A stretch of DNA of 64,000 bases. It comes from HXMU1420-13 sp965228545. Its GTDB lineage: Bacteria; Bacteroidota; Rhodothermia; Balneolales; Balneolaceae. The position numbers and the translations under genes are program-made. Location of the stretch: contig OZ245822.1 of NCBI GenBank assembly GCA_965228545.1, positions 3,038,001 through 3,102,000 on the forward strand, in the 5' to 3' direction. How positions within the stretch are numbered: the first letter of the stretch is position 1; each line of letters begins with the position of its first letter. The notes below the pieces were generated by a model. The model searched no databases and was not told the DNA's origin. It saw nothing but the letters and a program-made list of their open reading frames with translations. Below, piece by piece: positions 50,654-59,072 of this stretch.

Positions 50654-52030
50654 TTATTCACCAAAGCTACCATTCGGACCTGGGAATACCACAGGACTTT
50701 CAAACCCTTCTTTCGACACTGAAGCTACTCCAAACAAGTAATTGTCGATAACTACATTTTCGAGTGTATGCTCGGTTTGGTCGGCTGGAACAAATACGCT
50801 CCACTGCCATTGGTTGTGATCGGTTAAGCGCCAATAAATCTTATATCCGGCAAGTTGAGGATTTTGTTCTACATCTAAAGCGCTCCAGCTAAGTGTTGTA
50901 CTTGGGCGAACTGCTCCTCTGATTTGCACATTTGCCGGCGGGCTGGGTGCCCATGCCATCCCGGCTAAAACTACCGCGTTCAGATTGGTAAGTTTTGCTG
51001 CGTAATCAAAATCAACGCCTTCAATAGTATCGCCGTATTTAATACCGTCTTCCACGCGTAAATCTTGATGCTGCATCACATAATTCTCGTTGGTTTCCAT
51101 GATGCGAACGCCCGGAATGCCTGCATCATTAAAAGGTCGGTGATGTCCACCTCGCCCAAATCTGTCAAGGCGATAAATCATCATGATATCAAGATTAGGA
51201 ATATATTTATCGGCCATAACATCCACATACCGGGCAATATTTCTAGATGGGGAATCAACTTCACCACCGGTAAATCTACGGATACGAGCATCTCGTTCTG
51301 TTTCAACCGCTCGGGTACCTTCCGAAAAAACACGCGCAGTAGTGTTATTAATCACACCATTTATGCCTTTGATATTACCAATCATATCGTTGTTGAGCAC
51401 AGCTTTTATTCTCCAGCCTTGTTCTAATGCATACTCCGCTACAATCTGTCCGCCAAATAATCCTTGTTCTTCGCCACTTAATCCTGCATAAATAATTGAA
51501 CTTGGAAATTCATACTTGCTTAGAATGCGTGCGGCTTCGATCGTGCCCGCCATTCCGGAGGCATTATCATTAGCTCCGGGCGAATCAGAAGTGGCATCTA
51601 AGTTGTCAGATACGCGTGAGTCGATATCTCCACTCATCATAACAAAGCGATTGGGATCGACATAGCCACGCTGAATGGCAATTACATTTACAATGTTAGT
51701 GGTTACCGGAATTCGGGAATTTTCATCTCCTTCGATGTAGTCGCTAACATAAAATACTTCCAGACATCCGCCACACTCTTCCGAAATCTTCTCGAATTCT
51801 GCTTTTATCCAACGCCTTGCAGCTCCAATTCCACGCGTGTTTGAAACAGTATCAGACATTGTGTGTCGAGTCCCAAAATCTGCCAATGTTCTAATGTCAT
51901 TTTCGAGATGCTCGGCACTGGCGGCTGTTCCAATGGTATGTAAAATTTCCGGGGTGATTTGCGCACTGCTTTTACCGGAAAAAGCACAAATTACTACAAC
52001 GAGTAGAGTAAAAATTAAAGACTGTTTCAT
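50654..52030 (-). CDS. Secreted M28-family metallopeptidase
   Basis: 458 residues with a signal peptide (to about residue 23). The di-zinc M28 core is recognisable: PGANDNASGMAGTIEAARIL, AGLSGEEQGLFGG, NNDMIGN and GGHHRPFNDAGIPGVR. The first ligand position, normally His in an H-x-D motif, reads SGDIDS here, so the site may be altered. A C-terminal FnIII-like domain (residues ~370-450) follows (RGAVRPSTTLSWSALDV). Probably a periplasmic or secreted aminopeptidase; it faces the Ppx gene end to end. Confidence 0.85.
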   Translation of the reverse strand: MKQSLIFTLLVVVICAFSGKSSAQITPEILHTIGTAASAEHLENDIRTLADFGTRHTMSDTVSNTRGIGAARRWIKAEFEKISEECGGCLEVFYVSDYIEGDENSRIPVTTNIVNVIAIQRGYVDPNRFVMMSGDIDSRVSDNLDATSDSPGANDNASGMAGTIEAARILSKYEFPSSIIYAGLSGEEQGLFGGQIVAEYALEQGWRIKAVLNNDMIGNIKGINGVINNTTARVFSEGTRAVETERDARIRRFTGGEVDSPSRNIARYVDVMADKYIPNLDIMMIYRLDRFGRGGHHRPFNDAGIPGVRIMETNENYVMQHQDLRVEDGIKYGDTIEGVDFDYAAKLTNLNAVVLAGMAWAPSPPANVQIRGAVRPSTTLSWSALDVEQNPQLAGYKIYWRLTDHNQWQWSVFVPADQTEHTLENVVIDNYLFGVASVSKEGFESPVVFPGPNGSFGE

Positions 52031-52033
52031 GAG

Positions 52034-52504
52034 TTAGTTTTTATTCAGATTGTCGTGAGGACGCTTAAGCTCGTCGGGTAATTGACCAGATTGTTTCAGA
52101 TATTCGTAGAGCTCTTCTTTAAATTTTGCCTGTGCTTTAATGCCGGCGCGTTGCCCGAAATAACCGCCTAGTATGCACCCGAACACAATCGTAATTAGAT
52201 ATACTACCTCGATGGTTCCGAATAGGCCGGTATCGTGAATGTATGACCAAATTAATGGTGGAAAAGCAACCAAGAATGCAAACAGATATGGAAGCTTACT
52301 GGCTCCATCCAAACGGCGCATAAATCTGCGACTTACCACAAAGGTGATGTTCATGTACACCAATCCATAAGCTAGTAGAAACAGCGTACCTGTTATACCG
52401 GGATCTGCAATTTTTATGAGGAAATCTGTGGTGAAAAGAGTAAAAGCACCAGAAACGATGATTATACCCGATAGATAAAATGAGAGTCTTGGAAGGTTGT
52501 CCAA
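52034..52504 (-). CDS. Four-helix membrane protein of unknown function
   Basis: 156 residues with four hydrophobic helices and a charged C-terminal tail (KFKEELYEYLKQSGQLPDELKRP). The start is TTG at 52504; no ATG lies upstream before the in-frame stop. No family recognised. It lies 3 bp upstream of the M28 peptidase gene, so the two may share a transcript. Confidence 0.65.
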   Translation of the reverse strand: MDNLPRLSFYLSGIIIVSGAFTLFTTDFLIKIADPGITGTLFLLAYGLVYMNITFVVSRRFMRRLDGASKLPYLFAFLVAFPPLIWSYIHDTGLFGTIEVVYLITIVFGCILGGYFGQRAGIKAQAKFKEELYEYLKQSGQLPDELKRPHDNLNKN

Positions 52505-52599
52505 TGCGGTGGTTAGTTTTGGGAATTCAGGGTTACACGCCTAAATAGCAAAGGTAATGAAGTAAATGCTTTGTTGACGAAAAAAACCGTAATGGAAAC

Positions 52600-53904
52600 C
52601 TAGCGTTCCAGCCAATCCTGAGGATTCAGATCAGTATTATTTTTTCGTACCATAAAAAATACTGTTTCACCCAACTCGGAAGATTCAGTTCCCGAAAGCC
52701 CTACTACTTGTCCGGCTTGCAGAATACTTGAGTTCTGAACGTTTATCTGGCTAAGGTTTCCATACACTGTAAAATAGGAGCCATGTTTTACAAATACAGT
52801 ATTTCCAAAACCAGGTGTAGGTTGAATAGCGAACACATATCCGTCTGCAACAACTCGAACTTCAGTGCCTGGGTCTGCTACAATATTAATTCCAGGATGT
52901 TCAGTTCGCGTACCATACAGTGGGTTTCTGGTAATCCCGAATTTTTTTGAAACGGTTCTAGAGTCTACCGGCCATTGTAATAAACCTTTAGATGCTGCAA
53001 AGGTGCGCTCATACGCGGCTAAGGTTTCGTCGGATACAAACGAGCTTCGGGTTGGTGTAGAATATTTGGCAACCTCTTCGGCCCTGCGGGCAGCATCGGC
53101 GATATTTCGGGCAGCAGCTAGTCGCTCTAATCGTTCATTTTCTGCACGGCGAAGTTCATCTTCCATGGAAATCAGGTTAGCGAACGAGGATTCCAGATTT
53201 TCCCTTTGTTGCCTAATCTTTCTTAACTCAGAAAGTAGGTCGGTACTTTCAGCTTTAATTTTCTCTACATTGTTGCGCTGAATCGTTTGTTGTGAGCTTA
53301 GTTCAACCTTTTCATCTCTGATTTCGGCCAACACCAGTTCATTTTTTACCAGGCTTTCCTGTAAATCATCTTTTACGCCCTCTAATTCACGCTGACGGAT
53401 TCGAATTTGTTCAGCTTGCTTTTCCTTTTGCTCTTCTAGTTTTTGCAGATAATAACTGCGAATCACCATTTGATTGATAGAGCCGGCGGTAACAATTAAC
53501 TCTAGATTGGAAGTACGACCGTTTTTATAAGTATAAAGCAGAATATCGCGCAGATTTTGCTTCAGCTGTTCCAGATCTTTTTCTCGTAGGCTTATTTCAC
53601 TTTCAGTGAGTTCAATTTCTTCTTGTATTTGCCGTTGCTCGAGTTCGAGGGTAGAAATTTTATCGTCTTGCAGAGAAATAAGGCGGTTTACATTCTGATA
53701 TTGCTTGTACAGTTCTTCGTATCTGTTTTCAGTTTGTTGAATTCGCTGTTGATAGGTTTTGATACGCGCATCCAGCACATTAATCTCTGCCCGTGTATTC
53801 GTTTGCCGATCTAATATTTCCTTTCTTTTCTCTTCATAAGTTTGAGCAGTAGAGGCCGAAGAGAGTCCTATCAACATCAGTAAAAGTAAACTGAAAATTC
53901 TCAT
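52600..53904 (-). CDS. EnvC-like murein hydrolase activator with degenerate M23 domain
   Basis: 434 residues. Signal peptide (to residue 20), a long coiled coil (~25-255, Glu/Gln/Arg-rich), then a LytM/M23 fold (~310-430). Catalytic zinc ligands of M23 are lost: the HxGxD motif reads HPGIN, the YGH motif reads YGNL, and the final HxH stretch reads ETVFFMVR. This is the pattern of EnvC/NlpD, which activate amidases rather than cut wall themselves. The start overlaps the end of the DUF4292 gene. Confidence 0.88.
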   Translation of the reverse strand: MRIFSLLLLMLIGLSSASTAQTYEEKRKEILDRQTNTRAEINVLDARIKTYQQRIQQTENRYEELYKQYQNVNRLISLQDDKISTLELEQRQIQEEIELTESEISLREKDLEQLKQNLRDILLYTYKNGRTSNLELIVTAGSINQMVIRSYYLQKLEEQKEKQAEQIRIRQRELEGVKDDLQESLVKNELVLAEIRDEKVELSSQQTIQRNNVEKIKAESTDLLSELRKIRQQRENLESSFANLISMEDELRRAENERLERLAAARNIADAARRAEEVAKYSTPTRSSFVSDETLAAYERTFAASKGLLQWPVDSRTVSKKFGITRNPLYGTRTEHPGINIVADPGTEVRVVADGYVFAIQPTPGFGNTVFVKHGSYFTVYGNLSQINVQNSSILQAGQVVGLSGTESSELGETVFFMVRKNNTDLNPQDWLER

Positions 53905-54659
53905 AATCGATCGATGATAATATTTGAGGGGATGTCCAATTGTAGGTTTACGGATTCCGGATTTAGCTGAAGTGATCGAATTTGAAATACGACTTTAGAA
54001 TTACCGTCGGCACTTAATATGGTAATTTTTCTAGGTAAAGTGTAGCCGTTCAAGTCACCATAATTTTCATATATCAATTTGGAGTACGGTAATCCGGCGC
54101 CATAAGGTTGGCGCACTTCTCGTATTAAATGCTCATCACGATCAACAATTACACCGCCATCGGTAGCTAAACGAAGTAAATACGTTTCATCCGATTCATA
54201 CACTTCAATAACCGACTCTTCTGTAAGCCTAAAATGAAGTAAATCTATCAGGTTGATGGAAGCTAACTCGTTTAAGCTGGTAAGTCGACCATCACTAATG
54301 GCCACTTTTTGAGCGATGTTATCAAGCTTATAATAGATCAGAATAGAATCTTGATCCACTAACATTGCACCGCCTTCAATCCCAATTCGATTTTTGATGG
54401 TTAATAAACTTAACAGCGTATCTGCACTGAAATCAATCGTCGCTCGTTCGCTGTTTCCGGGTTCGCTCACAATGGCTCGCCCTTTACCCGTAATTGAGTT
54501 GATATGTCCTGAATAGTCGGGAGTTTTTTCCAAGACCTCCGAAATGGAATCATTAGAAAGTGAGTAGTTATTCACGTCAGTATTGATAGCTGGGGCTGTC
54601 GATTTGCAAGAAATGAATATCAGAGAAAAACTGAAAAGTAGACCTAGGCGGAGCATCAA
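53901..54659 (-). CDS. DUF4292 (LolB-like) lipoprotein
   Basis: 252 residues. Lipoprotein signal with Cys at residue 18 (FISC). The body is beta-rich with the DUF4292 pattern (SITGKGRAIVSEPG, LLSLLTIKNRIGIEGG, LIDLLHFRLTEESV), a half-barrel fold like LolA/LolB. It may handle lipoproteins or act in outer-membrane assembly; unproven. ATG overlaps the TPR gene by four bases, and its stop overlaps the EnvC-like start, making a tight three-gene operon. Confidence 0.88.
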   Translation of the reverse strand: MMLRLGLLFSFSLIFISCKSTAPAINTDVNNYSLSNDSISEVLEKTPDYSGHINSITGKGRAIVSEPGNSERATIDFSADTLLSLLTIKNRIGIEGGAMLVDQDSILIYYKLDNIAQKVAISDGRLTSLNELASINLIDLLHFRLTEESVIEVYESDETYLLRLATDGGVIVDRDEHLIREVRQPYGAGLPYSKLIYENYGDLNGYTLPRKITILSADGNSKVVFQIRSLQLNPESVNLQLDIPSNIIIDRL

Positions 54660-56344
54660 ATTTTTTCGTTTAGATGTGTTCTTGTAGCATCAAGTTCCAG
54701 TGCTTGTTTCCACCATTTTTTTGCTTCGTCTAAATTACCAAGTGCTTCATACACATCACCTAGGTGTTCTAAAACTTCTGCACTTGCTTCGCCGGTATCG
54801 ATTGAAGCACGGATAAATCGCCGGGCGCGGTCATAATCACCTAATTTAAAATAAACCCAGCCTACAGTGTCTAGATAGGCCGCGTTTTCAGGGGCGAGTT
54901 CGATTGCACGTAACGCTAATTCTTTAGCACGCTCCAAATTGATTTCCCGAACCGATAAACTATAAGCATAATTGTTCATGGCATTATGATTTTGTGGATC
55001 ATAACGCAGAGCAAGTTCATACACGCGGTCTGCATTTTCAAAATTATCCTGATCGGCGTAAGAATCGCCTAGAGTGCCATAAATGATCGATTTGAATGGA
55101 CGTCGAGCCGGAGCTCTTGAAGCACGTTCCAGCCAAGAGATGGCCTCTTGCGAATTTTCGTTCAACAAATGTGCCGTTCCGATAAAGAACTGAATGAATG
55201 CGTCCTCAGGAACACTTTGGTCTGCTTCCAATCCAACAGAAATTACATCGTCATAACGTTGTTCTTGGAGCAATAACTGCATGCGTTGTCGCCACGCGAT
55301 ATCATCCTGAGGTAATAATTTGTTGGCTTGTTCAAGTTTCTCTAGGGCTTTTTCGATATCACCTGTGATCGAAAAAAATTGACCCGCGAGAGTAAAAGCA
55401 GGGCCGTATTCCGGCGACGATTTGGCATAGAGTTCTAGTAACCGGGCGGTTTCTATTTCGAGTTGAATATTCTGTGGATCATCCTGCTGCCGCGCATACA
55501 TGAACTGGGCAATGGTGAATTTTTGCTCAGCGTTGATGATTGGATCTTCAATAAAATTACCCAGCAAAGTTCCGGCGCTGTCCCATTTTTGCTCATCAAT
55601 GTAGATTCCTGCTAGATTTATTAACGATTCAGGATCCCTCGCATTTCGATACAGAGCATCTTTAAGCACTTTTTTTGCGTTGTTTGTTTCTCCTTCACGC
55701 TCATAATACTCAGCCAGTAAATTTAAAGTATTCAGGTTATCGGGCTCAACCATGCGTAGCTGTTCGAGTTGAGATAGCGCAGAATCTGCGACACCAAGCG
55801 CCTCAAAATTCTGAAATTTACGGATCAGTACAATTGGGTTCGGACCCGTAAGCCGCAGTACTTTGTTCAGTGTATTATTTGAGGATAAATACTCCCCGTA
55901 ATCGCTTTGTGTATCTGCAAGCATGAATAAGGCATCGTAATCATCAGGATAGTATTCCAATAATACGGCTAATTGTTCAAGCGTAGCCTGATTTTGCCCG
56001 GCACTTCGATAGATTTCAGCCAGTCTAAATCGATACCATTTATTTGTCGGCTCCAATTCAACCGCTTCTTTTCCATATAGGGCAGCATTCGGCAAATCCT
56101 CTTGTAGAAAATAAACATCTGCAAGTGCATAGGAGATACCGGATTGAGGGCGTAAAACTTCATAAGCTTCCAGCAAAAGAGTAGTTGCCCTGTCATATTC
56201 TTCGTTTACGAATGCTTCTAAACCTTCGATGTAAGCCGTTTTTGCCTCACGTTCTTCGTTGCTTTGAACCTGTGCCAAAACGAGAGGTGAACTCACGAAT
56301 AAAATTGAGAAGAATAAGTACGCTATTTTGAGCAGAGGATGCAT
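54656..56344 (-). CDS. TPR-repeat protein
   Basis: 562 residues: signal peptide (MHPLLKIAYLFFSILFVSSPLVLAQ-type) followed by about 14 tetratricopeptide repeats to the C-terminus (for example YEVLRPQSGISYALADVYF, LEHLGDVYEALGNLDEAKKW). It is a periplasmic or membrane-associated scaffold. First gene of the TPR / DUF4292 / EnvC-like operon, an arrangement I recognise from other Bacteroidota (recollection, not checked). No catalytic site. Confidence 0.9.
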   Translation of the reverse strand: MHPLLKIAYLFFSILFVSSPLVLAQVQSNEEREAKTAYIEGLEAFVNEEYDRATTLLLEAYEVLRPQSGISYALADVYFLQEDLPNAALYGKEAVELEPTNKWYRFRLAEIYRSAGQNQATLEQLAVLLEYYPDDYDALFMLADTQSDYGEYLSSNNTLNKVLRLTGPNPIVLIRKFQNFEALGVADSALSQLEQLRMVEPDNLNTLNLLAEYYEREGETNNAKKVLKDALYRNARDPESLINLAGIYIDEQKWDSAGTLLGNFIEDPIINAEQKFTIAQFMYARQQDDPQNIQLEIETARLLELYAKSSPEYGPAFTLAGQFFSITGDIEKALEKLEQANKLLPQDDIAWRQRMQLLLQEQRYDDVISVGLEADQSVPEDAFIQFFIGTAHLLNENSQEAISWLERASRAPARRPFKSIIYGTLGDSYADQDNFENADRVYELALRYDPQNHNAMNNYAYSLSVREINLERAKELALRAIELAPENAAYLDTVGWVYFKLGDYDRARRFIRASIDTGEASAEVLEHLGDVYEALGNLDEAKKWWKQALELDATRTHLNEKI

Positions 56345-56371
56345 ATCAGCAATGATAGTGATAAATACAAA

Positions 56372-56767
56372 TTAGTGTGAAGATGAATGCAATTCTAAAT
56401 GTTTTTCCAGATCAGATTTTTCGATTTTTTTTGTGATGAAATCGATAACTAGATCAGCTAACTCTTCTGGATGGGCTTCGTTCACAGAATATCCATTGAG
56501 ATGCAAAAATGTTAATGCAGAGGCCAAAGCGGCTCTTTTATTACCATCAACAAATGGATGTCTCATAGTTAAGCAAGTGATATAAACAGCTTCCATACCA
56601 AATAAGTTGTGCAAATACTCTCCGCCAAAACTAGATTTTGGAGAATCAACACATGCCTTTATTCCGTTTAAATCTCGGATGCTTGGTTCACCACCTGCTA
56701 AATTGATCTCCTGACTATGAATAAATAAAATATCCTCTAAGGTTAAGAAGACTATATGATTACTCAT
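56372..56767 (-). CDS. doc: Doc-type Fic toxin (death on curing family)
   Basis: 131 residues. The Fic/Doc core motif HPFVDGNKRAALASALTFL is complete near residues 70-88, and the N-terminal FLTLEDILFIHSQEI fits Doc. Doc kinases phosphorylate EF-Tu and block translation. The ATG overlaps the stop of the upstream antitoxin gene (four bases), as in toxin-antitoxin operons. Confidence 0.92.
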   Translation of the reverse strand: MSNHIVFLTLEDILFIHSQEINLAGGEPSIRDLNGIKACVDSPKSSFGGEYLHNLFGMEAVYITCLTMRHPFVDGNKRAALASALTFLHLNGYSVNEAHPEELADLVIDFITKKIEKSDLEKHLELHSSSH

Positions 56768-56970
56768 TGTCCCAACTTGTCAAGTGATATGCGGTGCTTA
56801 TTTGCGATCTGTGAATAAGCTGATTTTACATCCACTTTTTTGATCAACAATCCATCATTATGAGGAATGATTTCTACCGAATCATCTTCTTCAACTTTTA
56901 GCAACTTTAGCAAAGCTTTTTCAAGTACAATGCCTTTACTGTTTCCGATATTCTGAATTTTTTTAATCAT
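56764..56970 (-). CDS. AbrB/MazE-type antitoxin
   Basis: 68 residues with the swapped-hairpin DNA-binding pattern IKKIQNIGNSKGIVLEKALL and VEEDDSVEIIPHNDGLLI. It would neutralise the Doc toxin encoded next and repress the operon. Doc is classically paired with a Phd antitoxin, so this is a mixed pair. The C-terminal ~20 residues probably bind the toxin. Confidence 0.9.
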   Translation of the reverse strand: MIKKIQNIGNSKGIVLEKALLKLLKVEEDDSVEIIPHNDGLLIKKVDVKSAYSQIANKHRISLDKLGQ

Positions 56971-57094
56971 TGTGTTCTTACATTGTTATAACGAATGGCA
57001 ATCTAACACACTATTTAAACAAATATTGTAAGATTATTCTTTTTTTTAAACCAACAGTTGGATTTAAAATCTGAAGTGCTTTTCTTTTTGGTTA

Positions 57095-57111
57095 TGCAAA
57101 ACATTGTTGCA
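57095..57111. promoter_or_regulatory. Inverted repeat in the arg operon promoter region
   Basis: TGCAA and TTGCA separated by seven bases, about 133 bp before the first arg gene. It could be an operator for an arginine-responsive regulator. It does not clearly match the E. coli ArgR box. Confidence 0.3.
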
Positions 57112-57126
57112 CATAGTATTGAGTTT

Positions 57127-57159
57127 TTACCGGTTCTCCGGATTCCGCGGCGGCGGTAA
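57127..57159 (+). promoter_or_regulatory. GC-rich hairpin in the arg operon leader
   Basis: TTACCG and CGGTAA pair around a GC-rich interior (CCG ... CGG) that can extend the stem. It is the only GC-rich island in the 273-base gap and lacks a U-run, so it is not a simple terminator. Possibly a leader structure. Confidence 0.35.
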
Positions 57160-57169
57160 TGCCATTCTT

Positions 57170-57283
57170 ATGTCGATGAATTTTCGACGCCTATCGCCCT
57201 TTTTCAATACGTTTTACTCTCACTCACTTACACTCTCTCAACAATGTCCGTTCAAATTAAATATGCAAATACTTCGCACATAG
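57170..57283 (+). other. Possible 37-codon leader ORF
   Basis: ATG at 57170 opens a frame with paired Arg codons (CGA CGC at codons 6-7) that runs past the start of the acetyltransferase gene at 57244. It may be chance. If translated it could couple initiation of the first arg gene to leader translation. Confidence 0.2.
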
Positions 57284-57885
57284 ATTATGCTCAAGCAGTT
57301 TGTGCGTTAATCGAGCAAGCTGCAAAACAACGAGGAACCGGTATCGCTAAACGTGATCCGGAGTACATCAAAACTAAAATGAGAAACGGAAATGCAGTAA
57401 TTGCATTTGATGGTGATCAATTAGCCGGTTTCTGTTATATCGAAATTTGGGAAAGCAAAAAATATGTTGCGAATTCGGGGCTAATTGTACACCCCGATTT
57501 TCGTGGACAAGGTTTAGCCAAAAAGATTAAAGCTGCTGCTTTTGAATTATCAAAACTGAAGTATCCTAACTCAAAACTTTTTGGGATAACAACCAGCTTG
57601 CCGGTTATGAAGATTAATTCTGATCTAGGTTATCGGCCGGTAACGTTTTCTGAGCTTACTCAAGATGAAACCTTCTGGAAAGGGTGCCAAAGTTGCCCCA
57701 ACTACGATATTCTGCAAAGGAACCATCAAAATAATTGCCTTTGCACAGGAATGTTGTACGATCCGGCGCATCCAAATAATAGCCCCAAAAAACAACGCGA
57801 GAAAAACATCTCTAAATTTTATCGATGGGTACAGCTCAAGAAAGCGAGCTTCTTATCCGCAATGAATAACACCAAAATCTTTTGA
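57244..57885 (+). CDS. GNAT acetyltransferase of the arginine operon (probable N-acylglutamate synthase)
   Basis: 213 residues. GNAT acyl-CoA motif A is visible (GLIVHPDFRGQGLAKKIKAA, residues ~78-97). The C-terminal third carries a Cys cluster CQSC ... CLC that could bind metal. No argA or argJ is in the operon, so this protein probably supplies the first acylation of glutamate. That function is inferred from position, not proven. The first gene of the run of eight; it ends just before argG. Confidence 0.82.
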   Translation: MSVQIKYANTSHIDYAQAVCALIEQAAKQRGTGIAKRDPEYIKTKMRNGNAVIAFDGDQLAGFCYIEIWESKKYVANSGLIVHPDFRGQGLAKKIKAAAFELSKLKYPNSKLFGITTSLPVMKINSDLGYRPVTFSELTQDETFWKGCQSCPNYDILQRNHQNNCLCTGMLYDPAHPNNSPKKQREKNISKFYRWVQLKKASFLSAMNNTKIF

Positions 57886-57887
57886 TC

Positions 57888-59072
57888 ATGAAAAAAGTAG
57901 TACTCGCATTTAGTGGCGGATTGGATACCAGTTATTGCGCCATACATTTAGCTAAAGATCTTGGCTACGAGGTTTTTTCTGCAGCCGTAAATACCGGTGG
58001 CTTTGATGCCGCTGAGCAAAAAGAACTTGAGCAAAAAGCTAAGGAACTGGGTATTAAACATCATGTTTGTTTAGATGTTGAACAGCAGTTTTACGAGGAA
58101 GGTATCAAATATCTGATCTTCGGGAATGTACTTAAAAATCATACCTATCCACTCTCTGTAAGTGCAGAGCGAGTTTTTCAAGCGATGGCAATTGCATCCT
58201 ACGCGAAAGAAATGGGCGCTGATGCCATTGCTCATGGTAGTACGGGCGCTGGAAACGATCAGGTACGCTTTGATCTGATCTTTAATGTGATTGCCCCGAA
58301 TCTGGAAATCATCACTCCCATCAGAGATCAAAGGTTAAGCCGAGAAGAGGAAGTTGAATACCTTAGAAGTAATGGAATAGATAAAGATTGGAAAAAGGCA
58401 AAATATTCGATCAATCAAGGACTTTGGGGAACATCGGTTGGTGGCGCTGAGACACTCACTTCTAACCTAAATCTACCCGAAGAAGCTTGGCCAACATCGA
58501 TCGAACATAATGATAGTCAGATTGTTGAAATCAATTTTGAACAAGGAGAGCCGGTAGGTATAAACGGCGAAATTCTTGATCCTGTTTCAACCATAAAAAG
58601 ATTAACAGAACTGGCAGCGCCTTTCGGAATCGGTCGAGATATCCATGTTGGTGATACCATTATAGGGATTAAAGGCCGTGTCGGATTCGAGGCTGCTGCT
58701 CCATTAATTATTATAGAAGCACATCGTTTATTGGAAAAACATGTGCTTGGCAAATGGCAACTTTATTGGAAAGATCAACTGGGAGAATTTTATGGGATGC
58801 TGATGCACGAAGGTCAATTTTTGGATCCGGTGATGCGCGACATCGAAGCCTTTCTGGAGCATGCGCAGAAATATGTAAGCGGTAAAGTAAGCGTAAAACT
58901 AGAACCAAAAAGATTTGAGCTGCAAGGTATCGAATCCAAGTACGATTTAATGCAATCTAAAGCAGGACAATACGGCGAGATGAACGCGGGCTGGTCGGGA
59001 GAGGACGTTAAGGGCTTTACAAAAATTTTAAGTAACTCGTTGTTGATACAACAAGGAGTGAACAATGATTAA
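57888..59072 (+). CDS. argG: Argininosuccinate synthase
   Basis: 394 residues from ATG 57888. The PP-loop VVLAFSGGLDTSYCAIHL is at the N-terminus and binds ATP. AHGSTGAGNDQVRFD near residue 110 and KYSINQGLWGTSVGG near residue 168 are the citrulline/aspartate site segments. It joins citrulline and aspartate into argininosuccinate. The start is 2 bp after the GNAT stop; the stop overlaps the start of argC. Confidence 0.95.
   Translation: MKKVVLAFSGGLDTSYCAIHLAKDLGYEVFSAAVNTGGFDAAEQKELEQKAKELGIKHHVCLDVEQQFYEEGIKYLIFGNVLKNHTYPLSVSAERVFQAMAIASYAKEMGADAIAHGSTGAGNDQVRFDLIFNVIAPNLEIITPIRDQRLSREEEVEYLRSNGIDKDWKKAKYSINQGLWGTSVGGAETLTSNLNLPEEAWPTSIEHNDSQIVEINFEQGEPVGINGEILDPVSTIKRLTELAAPFGIGRDIHVGDTIIGIKGRVGFEAAAPLIIIEAHRLLEKHVLGKWQLYWKDQLGEFYGMLMHEGQFLDPVMRDIEAFLEHAQKYVSGKVSVKLEPKRFELQGIESKYDLMQSKAGQYGEMNAGWSGEDVKGFTKILSNSLLIQQGVNND

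Noticed and set aside
56971..57243. T-box leader before the arginine operon
   Set aside because: No T-box sequence (TGGNACCGCG-like) or antiterminator stem; such leaders are also not expected in this phylum.
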